The notes under the pieces: generated by a model
What the model was told of the DNA's origin: nothing
Database searches by the model: none
The model's input: the letters and a program-made list of their open reading frames with translations, nothing else
In this document: piece after piece, positions 6,358 through 11,918 of the stretch
Position numbering within the stretch: the stretch's first letter is position 1
How the letters are laid out: each line of letters opens with the position of its first letter
Position numbers and translations under genes: made by a program
Origin: Hyphomonadaceae bacterium
Lineage (GTDB): Bacteria; Pseudomonadota; Alphaproteobacteria; Caulobacterales; Hyphomonadaceae
Length of the DNA stretch: 11,918 nucleotides
Direction: 5' to 3'
Assembly: GCA_030696545.1 (NCBI GenBank)
Contig: JAUYSA010000366.1
Location: 1 to 11,918 of the forward strand

Positions 6358-7040
6358 CGACGCACTACAAAATCGAAATACGTCTCCGGATACGGCTCGC
6401 CGTTCAGCGTGAAGTGCCACCATTCTTCCTTCAGCGGCCGGAACCCTTCGCCCATCATTGCCGCCTGCAACGCCAGCCTGTTCGCCCGCGCCTGCGCGCC
6501 GACAGTCTGATCGGAAGGCCACGACTTCGTATCGAACAGGTCATACCCCGACCCCATGTCGATCTCGGCCTTCGTCGCCAGATCAACCAGCGTCAGATCC
6601 ACCGTCGACCCGCGCGAATGCCCGGACTTCTCCGCGATATAGCCAAGCTCGAACAACCGCGACTTCTCGACATTCGGATATTGCGCAGCCTTGCGCGTCT
6701 GGTCCGACAGATCCTTCGCCCACACGACAAAGTCCGCGACCGCCCGTTGTGGCCGATAACAGTCGAACACCTTCAGCCCCAGCCCGAACGGCGCGAGCTT
6801 CGCCTGCACCCGCCCCAACGCCGCCGCCGCTTCCGCAGTCAACAAACACACCGGCGCCTCGTATCCGGCAATCGGCCGGCCGATGAAATTCTCCGAACCG
6901 TAATACCGCATATCGACCACCAGCCCCGGCGCCGCCGAAGCCACGTCCACAAAGCCAGACCGATTCCCAGATGCAGAAGTCGGCGCCTGCGCATGTGCGC
7001 ACCCCGCCAACACTAGAGCCATCAACGCCCCGCGCATCAT
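6354..7040 (-). CDS. D-alanyl-D-alanine dipeptidase, VanX/DdpX type (M15D), lipoprotein
   Basis: A 228-residue zinc metallopeptidase of family M15D that would split D-Ala-D-Ala into D-alanine. The signal is MMRGALMALVLAGC: a short hydrophobic run with lipobox LAGC and lipidated Cys14, so the enzyme should act in the periplasm, unlike cytoplasmic VanX. Motifs include DMRYYGSENFIGR (43-55), DCYRPQRAV (93-101, with the transition-state arginine), SGHSRGSTVD (139-148, zinc ligands His141 and Asp148) and EWWHF (206-210, catalytic Glu206 and zinc ligand His209). The start is set at 7040 because GAGG lies five bases before it and the signal peptide begins there; ATG at 7037 is also possible. No vanHA-like genes are nearby, so this points to peptidoglycan dipeptide scavenging or turnover rather than vancomycin resistance. 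Confidence 0.9.
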   Translation of the reverse strand: MMRGALMALVLAGCAHAQAPTSASGNRSGFVDVASAAPGLVVDMRYYGSENFIGRPIAGYEAPVCLLTAEAAAALGRVQAKLAPFGLGLKVFDCYRPQRAVADFVVWAKDLSDQTRKAAQYPNVEKSRLFELGYIAEKSGHSRGSTVDLTLVDLATKAEIDMGSGYDLFDTKSWPSDQTVGAQARANRLALQAAMMGEGFRPLKEEWWHFTLNGEPYPETYFDFVVRR

Positions 7041-7145
7041 GCCAGCCTCGCCCTCGGTTTTCCCGCACGCCACGGCGGCCTTGTGTTCGACCGCCTCTTC
7101 CACCACCGTACTCCCAGATAAGAGTCTTCAGGGCAGGAAAACAAC

Positions 7146-8657
7146 ATGGCGTTCAAAGCAGGTCTCGCTGCCGCGGCTATTCTCGCCCTCGCCGCCTGCA
7201 GCTCCGCGCCCGGCGCCAATTCATCCAGCCCGACGGCCACGCTCGATACCGGCATCGTGCAAGGCGCAGCAGAGGGCAACCTCGCCGTCTTTCGCGGCAT
7301 CCCCTACAGCGCCGCCCCCGTTGGCAATCTCCGCTGGCGCGCGCCACAGCCGCTCGCCAAATGGACCGGCGTGCGCGCCGCAACAGAAGTCGGCGCCGCC
7401 TGCCCGCAAGCCACCGTTAGCACCGAACCATGGGCCCGCGTCGGCGCGCAAAGTGAAGACTGCCTCTTCCTCAACATCTGGACGCCATCACAGACCGCGT
7501 CGGAAAAACTCCCTGTCATGTTCTTCCTCCATGGCGGCTCCTTCCGCGCCGGCGCGGGCGGCGTGCCGCTCTATGACGGCACAGCCCTCGCTAAACGCGG
7601 CGCCGTCATCGTCACGATAAACTACCGCCTCGGCCGCCTCGGCTTCTTCGCGCACCCCGCACTGACGAAAGAGAACACGGACGGCTATCTCGGCAATTAC
7701 GGCATCATGGACCAGGTCGAGGCGCTGCGCTGGGTCAAGCGCAACATCGCGCAGTTCGGCGGCGACCCCGCCAACGTCACCATCTTTGGCGAAAGCGCCG
7801 GCGCCGTGTCGGTGCAGGCGCTCGTCGCCTCGCCCGAAGCCAGTGGCCTCGTCGCCAAGGCGATCTCCCAATCTGGCGGCGGCTTCACGCTCGCGCCTTC
7901 GCTGAAAGCCTCCGAAGCCGCAGGCGAGTCCTGGGCCGCAAAGCAGGGCTTGCCCAACGCAACGGCCGAACAGCTCCGCTCCATTTCAACCGACAAGATC
8001 CCCAGCCTCGATGCAGGCGGCCCGATGGTCGACGGCAAGACCGTGAAAGACAGCCCGACCAAGGCCTTCATCCTGAGGGAACAGGCCGCTATCCCGATGA
8101 TCCTCGGCGGCAATTCCTGGGAAGCCAGCCTGGGCGGCCTCGAAAGCGCCGCCCGGCCCGTGCTTGGCGCGGCCTACGCGACGCTGCTGGAAGAGTACAA
8201 GGCGAACCCCTCACGCGCTGGCGGCGAAGCAGACCTCGCCATTCAGGCCATCGCCATCCAGCCCTCGCGCTATCTCGCCGAGCGCCAGGCTGCGAAAGGC
8301 CAGCCCGCCTATACATATTACTTCACACAACAACCGCAGAGCGAACGTACCACCAAGCCCGGCGCCGAACACGGCGGCGAACTCAGTTACCTCTTCGGAA
8401 CTCGACTCAACGCCGAAACATGGGACGCTGCCGACGAGAAGACCTCGAAACTGATGGGCGACTACTGGTTCAACTTCGCGAAGACCGGCAACCCGAACAC
8501 CCCCGGCGCGCCCGTGTGGGAGCCGGTAACGGCCGCCTCATCCCGCTACATGCTCCTCAACGCCGACGCCCGCACAACCGACTTCACCGCGCTCGAGAGC
8601 AAGACGAAAGACGCAGGCGTCGCCTCAGCCCGCCGCATATGGGGACCGGAAAAGTAG
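7146..8657 (+). CDS. Type B carboxylesterase/lipase family lipoprotein
   Basis: A 503-residue alpha/beta-hydrolase of the carboxylesterase type B family. The N-terminus is a lipoprotein signal with lipobox LAAC (Cys18), so an envelope location is expected. Family features in order are FRGIPYSAAPVGNLRWRAPQ (49-68), SEDCLFLNIWTP (103-114), the oxyanion-hole HGGSF (129-133), NYRLG (159-163), FGGDPANVTIFGESAG (204-219, nucleophile Ser217), GGNSWE (321-326, probable acid Glu326) and EHGGELSYLFG (408-418, catalytic His409). All triad positions are present, so an active esterase is expected; the substrate is unknown. AGGA eight bases before the ATG supports the start. The dipeptidase is divergent, 105 bases away, and the membrane protein downstream is on the same strand after 45 bases. 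Confidence 0.92.
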   Translation: MAFKAGLAAAAILALAACSSAPGANSSSPTATLDTGIVQGAAEGNLAVFRGIPYSAAPVGNLRWRAPQPLAKWTGVRAATEVGAACPQATVSTEPWARVGAQSEDCLFLNIWTPSQTASEKLPVMFFLHGGSFRAGAGGVPLYDGTALAKRGAVIVTINYRLGRLGFFAHPALTKENTDGYLGNYGIMDQVEALRWVKRNIAQFGGDPANVTIFGESAGAVSVQALVASPEASGLVAKAISQSGGGFTLAPSLKASEAAGESWAAKQGLPNATAEQLRSISTDKIPSLDAGGPMVDGKTVKDSPTKAFILREQAAIPMILGGNSWEASLGGLESAARPVLGAAYATLLEEYKANPSRAGGEADLAIQAIAIQPSRYLAERQAAKGQPAYTYYFTQQPQSERTTKPGAEHGGELSYLFGTRLNAETWDAADEKTSKLMGDYWFNFAKTGNPNTPGAPVWEPVTAASSRYMLLNADARTTDFTALESKTKDAGVASARRIWGPEK

Positions 8658-8702
8658 GAGCCGCAAGGACGCGGGCCGCCCGGCGCAACAAGGAGCAATG
8701 AC

Positions 8703-9563
8703 GTGTTCAGCCCCGGTATCCGCAATCCCCAGCGCAGCCTGCTCATCTGCTTGGCGATCACTCTCGCGGCGTGCGCCTCCATCGCCTGGGGCGTAATCGA
8801 AATGAACGTCGCCGGACAGGAGACACTCGGCTCCGGCCTGAAGATCGGCATTGCGCTTCTTCCCGCCATCCTCGCGCCCTTTATGGCCCTTAACTTCTGG
8901 GGGGGCACCAAAGTCATGGCCTCCATGCGTCGCGGAGAAAACGCAATCGCGCGCTGGACCGTCACCGCCGCAGACCTCGCCGAATTCACCACCATCGACA
9001 AAGTCCGCAGCGCGCGCGGGATTGAGCATCTCAATGACTGGCCCACGCCGCGCGAACCACCGCCATCCGGCATCGAGATCGTCTTCACGCCAAGCGCCGT
9101 CCTCGTGGGCGACACCTATTTCTCACTCACCCGCACCGGCCCGTTCCGGTTTACCGGCGTCCGGCTGCTTTCCGGCAGCCAGCCGGTGATCGCGTTCAGC
9201 ACCCTCACGACTTACGCAAACCGCTTCAACACACGCACGATGGCCGGCGAACTCCGCATCCCGGCTTCCCAGCAAGCCAGCGCCGCAGCCGCCAAAGTCG
9301 TCACGCACTTCGAGCAGGTGGCCGCCGGCACGATCATCGCCGACCCGAACTTCTACCGGAGACGAATGCGCATCGGCCTGATCGCCGCCCCGATCTTCTT
9401 CGCGATTGCGGCGGCCGGCTTCGTGCTCAGCTCGATAGTGGGAGACAATAGCGGCTTCGACCCGACCATCCTGATCGCCATCGGCCTCGTCTTCGGCATC
9501 GCCTCGCTGATCCTCGCAGGCGGCGCCTGGCTTCTGGGCAGAGCACAGCTTCGCAAACGATGA
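8703..9563 (+). CDS. Predicted four-helix inner-membrane protein, unrecognised family
   Basis: A 286-residue protein that I do not recognise. Two hydrophobic helices lie at about 11-33 and 46-66, then a soluble region of about 155 residues (67-222), then two more helices at about 223-246 and 254-277 with a basic end (RAQLRKR). The soluble part has alternating hydrophobic segments such as GIEIVFTPSAVLVGDTYFSL (123-142), consistent with a beta-rich PH-like fold between helix pairs; that is only an impression. The start is the GTG at 8703, preceded by AAGGAG at seven bases. The ATG at 8698 is in another frame and too close to the ribosome site. It follows the esterase by 45 bases and may be co-transcribed. 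It is convergent with the TetR gene. Confidence 0.75.
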   Translation: MFSPGIRNPQRSLLICLAITLAACASIAWGVIEMNVAGQETLGSGLKIGIALLPAILAPFMALNFWGGTKVMASMRRGENAIARWTVTAADLAEFTTIDKVRSARGIEHLNDWPTPREPPPSGIEIVFTPSAVLVGDTYFSLTRTGPFRFTGVRLLSGSQPVIAFSTLTTYANRFNTRTMAGELRIPASQQASAAAAKVVTHFEQVAAGTIIADPNFYRRRMRIGLIAAPIFFAIAAAGFVLSSIVGDNSGFDPTILIAIGLVFGIASLILAGGAWLLGRAQLRKR

Positions 9564-9612
9564 GCGGTCTAGCCTGCGTTTCGACCCGTGACGCACGCAC
9601 AGCAACGGACGG

Positions 9613-10248
9613 TCATTTGCGCTTTGCAACCGCGGTCAGATACGCACGACACATGATCGGCAGTTCGCTCGCGAGAATTTTCGCTCTCGCTCGGGAGCCT
9701 CCACGCTCAAGCACGGCGCCAACGGCGCCCGCAACCGTTACGTGCAGAGTGAAGGCGACAACACGAACATCCTCGAACCGTACATCCAAAGCACTTGTAA
9801 GGACTGCCATCACCGCTTCGCCAACGCGCTTGGAGTTGGCCGCTTGCAACGAACCGAGATCGAGTTCTGCGCCCACGGCGTAAAGCGCCCGCGCTGTATC
9901 GAAACTATCCATCTTCGCTTGAAGATAAGCTGCAACGAGCCCATCCGAGATCACGGCGATCGTCTCTCCCGCCAACGCGCGACACGCCTTTTCGACCTTG
10001 TCGATCAGTCCATCCAGGTGGCGCTTGAGCACGGCATGCAGCAAAGCCTGCTTGTTCGGAAAATACTGGTACATCGTGCCGACCGAGACGCCCGCCCGCT
10101 CCGCCACCCGCGTAGTCGTCAGGCGGGCCGCACCCTCAGCGAGCAGAACCTGAATGGTTGCATCGAAAATCGCCTCTACCGTCGCCTCGGATCGCGCCTG
10201 TCGTGGCGTTTTGCGAGGTTTCAGGATGCGGTCCGACGCTGCCGGCAT
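9613..10248 (-). CDS. TetR/AcrR-family transcriptional regulator
   Basis: A 211-residue regulator. The N-terminal DNA-binding domain is typical of TetR: TPRQARSEATVEAIFDATIQVLLAEG (14-39) is helix 1. TTTRVAERAGVSVGTMYQYFPNKQALLHAVL (44-74) contains the helix-turn-helix and the conserved YxYFPNKxxLL. The C-terminal half (about 80-211) is helical, lacks obvious family landmarks and would bind an unknown ligand. The start at 10248 gives MPAASDR; the ribosome site is weak. It is transcribed divergently from the SnoaL-like gene across 80 bases holding an AT-rich inverted repeat, the classical layout for a repressor controlling itself and its neighbour. It ends facing the membrane-protein gene with a 49-base gap, in which I see no clear terminator. 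Confidence 0.92.
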   Translation of the reverse strand: MPAASDRILKPRKTPRQARSEATVEAIFDATIQVLLAEGAARLTTTRVAERAGVSVGTMYQYFPNKQALLHAVLKRHLDGLIDKVEKACRALAGETIAVISDGLVAAYLQAKMDSFDTARALYAVGAELDLGSLQAANSKRVGEAVMAVLTSALDVRFEDVRVVAFTLHVTVAGAVGAVLERGGSRARAKILASELPIMCRAYLTAVAKRK

Positions 10249-10255
10249 ATGCGAA

Positions 10256-10292
10256 TTTCCAAACCTGAATAATGATTCATATTATGTGGAAA
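10256..10292 (+). promoter_or_regulatory. Candidate promoter with AT-rich operator between tetR and the SnoaL-like gene
   Basis: On the plus strand TTTCCA (10256-10261) and TATTAT (10280-10285) are 18 bases apart and could serve as -35 and -10 for the gene at 10329. The spacer and -10 carry ATAAT (10269-10273) and ATTAT (10281-10285), an inverted repeat around seven bases. An outer pair TTTCCA/TGGAAA (10287-10292) flanks it. A repeat overlapping the -10 in a tetR divergent gap suits an autoregulatory operator. There is no experimental support. Confidence 0.45.
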
Positions 10293-10328
10293 GCTCACGG
10301 ATAGCCAGACGCCGAAGGACAGATCTCC

Positions 10329-10718
10329 ATGACCGCAGAATCTCCGCAGGCCTGTGCAACCGGGTTCACCGCTGCCCTGATCCGGCGCGATATCGACTCC
10401 GCGTTGGCTTTCCTCACTGATGAGGTCGTGTTTTTCTACAGCAACGGAACGGTCATCTCTGGAAAGGACGCCTTCGCCGCGCTGATGACGTCGAGCTGGA
10501 AGCTGATCGAAAACTACCAGTACCTATCCGGAGAATCGAACTGGATCACGCAGAGCGCTGACGCCGCAGCTGTCATCTACAGCTTCGCGTGGTCCGGTGT
10601 CGCCCGCGGCGCCGAGGTCAGCGCGAGCGGCCGTGGCACGCGCGTTTTTTCCAGACACCCCAGCGGCGGCTGGCTCATCACCCACGAACATCTGAGCAAC
10701 GGGCAGTGGAAATCTTAA
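10329..10718 (+). CDS. SnoaL/DUF4440-like (NTF2-fold) small protein
   Basis: A 129-residue soluble protein with the layout of NTF2-like SnoaL/DUF4440 proteins. It starts with helices (ACATGFTAALIRRDIDSALAFL), then TDEVVFFYSNGTVISGKDAFAALM (30-53), the characteristic strand plus small-residue loop. Strands follow at about 62-90 and 96-110, ending with GGWLITHEHLS (113-123), the usual final strand with histidines. Family members are varied: isomerases, cyclases, hydrolases and many of unknown role, so no reaction is assigned. AAGGA nine bases before the ATG supports the start. It is divergent from the TetR gene, which probably regulates it, and convergent with hom across 21 bases. Confidence 0.8.
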   Translation: MTAESPQACATGFTAALIRRDIDSALAFLTDEVVFFYSNGTVISGKDAFAALMTSSWKLIENYQYLSGESNWITQSADAAAVIYSFAWSGVARGAEVSASGRGTRVFSRHPSGGWLITHEHLSNGQWKS

Positions 10719-10739
10719 CTCAGGCCGCAGCCGTTCGGC

Positions 10740-11918
10740 TTAAGCCCGCGTCTCGATCCGCAGCAGGCGCGGCACATCCGCCGTGATCTTCAGCTCCGCA
10801 ATCTTGGCCAGCGCGGTTTCCACCGAAGCGCGCGGGCACGGATGCGTGAGGATCGCAATCGGCGCGACGCCAGTGTCGCCTGCCGATTCCTGGATCAGCT
10901 TGTCGATCGAGATGCCGGCATCTCCCAGCTGTTCCGTCAGCGCGGCGAACACGCCGGGCTTGTCGGCCAGTTGGGCGCCGATGAAGAACGATCCCTGATC
11001 TGCCGCGCCATTCGCTGCCGTTATCAACGGCAGCAACTCCCGCGACGGCTTGCCCAGAGGCGGCGTCGCGGGGCCTTCGAACAGGCGCGCAAGATCGCCC
11101 ATCACAGCCGCAGCCGTCGGCCCCGCGCCTGCGCCCGGCCCCGTGAACGTCAACCGCCCCACCGGCTCTCCCTCAACCAGCACCGCATTGAGCGGCCCGT
11201 TGATCTGCGCCAGCGGATGTTCCTTTTGCACCAGCACCGGCGCGACACGGCACTTAACGCCGCCATTCGACCGGAAGGCCTCTGCCACCAGCTTGATGCG
11301 GTAGTCGAACTTGTTCGCCAGCGCGATATCCATCGCCTCGATCTTGTCGATGCCCTCGACCTGAACCTGCGAGAAATCCGGCTGCGCGCCAAACGCGATC
11401 GACGCCAGGATCAGCACCTTGTGCGCCGCATCCCCGCCCGACACGTCAAGAAACGGATCGCTCTCGGCATAGCCAAGCCGCTGCGCCTCAGCGAGCACTG
11501 TCTCGTAAGCCGCGCCCGTCCGCAGCATCTCGCTCAGGATGTAGTTGCACGTCCCATTGAGAATGCCAGACACGCGGCTCACGATCACGCCCGACAGCGA
11601 GTTCTTCACCGCACGCACGATCGGGATCGCCCCCGCAACCGCCGCCTCGAACAGCAGGTGAGCGTTGTGCTTCTCCGCCAGCGCCGCGATCTCGATGCCA
11701 TGCTCGGCAATCAACGCTTTGTTCGCGCTCACCACCGCCTTGCCAGACCGCAGCGCCGCCTCGACCGTCCGCTTGGCCGGGCCATCAGACCCGCCCACCA
11801 GCTCGACGACGACATCGATATCGTCCGCCAGCGCCAGCTCCACCGGATCATCGACCCAGCGGAATTTCGAGATATCGACGCCGCGATTGCGGTTCTTGTT
11901 GCGCGCCGACACGGCCAC
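10740..11918 (-). CDS. hom: Homoserine dehydrogenase, N-terminus outside window
   Basis: The frame is open to the right edge, giving 392 residues of a protein usually about 430 long. It reduces aspartate semialdehyde to homoserine with NAD(P)H, feeding threonine, methionine and isoleucine synthesis. The visible part starts at VAVSARNKNRNRGVD, after the N-terminal Rossmann GxGxxG, which is cut off. It continues with VVVELVGG, SANKALIA (nucleotide-binding region), FEAAVAGAIPI, the hallmark GILNGTCNYIL, and the catalytic region SDPFLDVSGGDAAHKVLILA with its conserved Asp and Lys. The C-terminus is an ACT domain (QGSFFIGAQLADKPGVFAALTEQLGDAGISID onward), which usually mediates threonine feedback. 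The GTG codon at the edge is not the real start. It lies on the same strand as glpX and recJ but is separated from them by about 6.5 kb of other genes. Confidence 0.96.
   Translation of the reverse strand: MAVSARNKNRNRGVDISKFRWVDDPVELALADDIDVVVELVGGSDGPAKRTVEAALRSGKAVVSANKALIAEHGIEIAALAEKHNAHLLFEAAVAGAIPIVRAVKNSLSGVIVSRVSGILNGTCNYILSEMLRTGAAYETVLAEAQRLGYAESDPFLDVSGGDAAHKVLILASIAFGAQPDFSQVQVEGIDKIEAMDIALANKFDYRIKLVAEAFRSNGGVKCRVAPVLVQKEHPLAQINGPLNAVLVEGEPVGRLTFTGPGAGAGPTAAAVMGDLARLFEGPATPPLGKPSRELLPLITAANGAADQGSFFIGAQLADKPGVFAALTEQLGDAGISIDKLIQESAGDTGVAPIAILTHPCPRASVETALAKIAELKITADVPRLLRIETRA

Noticed and set aside
5707..6522. Minus-strand reading frame (271 codons) opposite the aminotransferase and dipeptidase ends
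   Set aside because: Overlaps two well-supported genes and has low-complexity Ala/Gly/Asp/Val-rich sequence.
6354..7040. Vancomycin-resistance vanX
   Set aside because: The dipeptidase carries a lipoprotein signal and has no vanH, vanA or vanRS genes beside it; M15D enzymes are common in organisms without glycopeptide resistance.
7041..7106. 22-residue upstream extension of the dipeptidase
   Set aside because: It would place charged residues before the lipoprotein signal; the ATG at 7040 has a ribosome site and begins a standard signal.
8698..8793. ATG five bases before the membrane-protein start, in another frame
   Set aside because: Only two bases from AAGGAG and encodes a peptide of about 30 residues with no support; the GTG at 8703 is better placed.
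10719..10739. Bidirectional terminator between the SnoaL-like gene and hom
   Set aside because: Only a four- to five-base complementary stretch (AGCC/GGCT) is present, without a T tract.

Overview
The window looks like chromosomal DNA of a GC-rich alphaproteobacterium. The evidence is a homoserine dehydrogenase, a GlpX-type phosphatase and RecJ on the same strand in the order hom, glpX, recJ, an adjacency I associate with alphaproteobacteria. Protein resemblance suggests the Caulobacterales/Hyphomonadaceae neighbourhood, but that placement is an inference. No rRNA, CRISPR array or insertion sequence is visible.

Layout. Bases 1-1067 hold a type II restriction-modification pair: the C-terminal end of a C5-cytosine methyltransferase that runs off the left edge, overlapping by four bases a GIY-YIG endonuclease of the Eco29kI family. 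About 130 bases further on is tRNA-Glu(UUC), on the minus strand, with its 3' end facing the restriction system. This is the usual geometry of an island inserted at the 3' end of a tRNA gene. Next, on the minus strand, are recJ (1371-3164) and a divergent class II fructose-1,6-bisphosphatase-like gene (3243-4205). The truncated hom (10740-11918, minus) is at the right edge.

Between glpX and hom lies about 6.5 kb of accessory material in both orientations: a CHRD-domain lipoprotein (minus), an omega-amino acid:pyruvate class III aminotransferase (plus), a VanX/DdpX-like D-Ala-D-Ala dipeptidase lipoprotein (minus), a type B carboxylesterase lipoprotein (plus), an unrecognised four-helix membrane protein (plus), a TetR regulator (minus) and a divergent SnoaL-like small protein (plus). 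Three of these have lipoprotein signals, so much of the cluster acts in the cell envelope. They do not form an obvious single pathway. The dipeptidase would release D-alanine, while the aminotransferase would typically produce L-alanine from pyruvate.

Signals include a likely tRNA promoter, a 12-bp perfect hairpin that probably terminates the CHRD transcript, overlapping inverted repeats just upstream of the aminotransferase, and an AT-rich promoter/operator between tetR and its neighbour. No stretch longer than about 220 bases lacks a gene. The points most worth checking are the changed metal-site residues in the GlpX protein, the restriction-modification system at the tRNA, and a strand-composition bias that runs through the whole chromosome part but is absent from the restriction genes in the lines I sampled.
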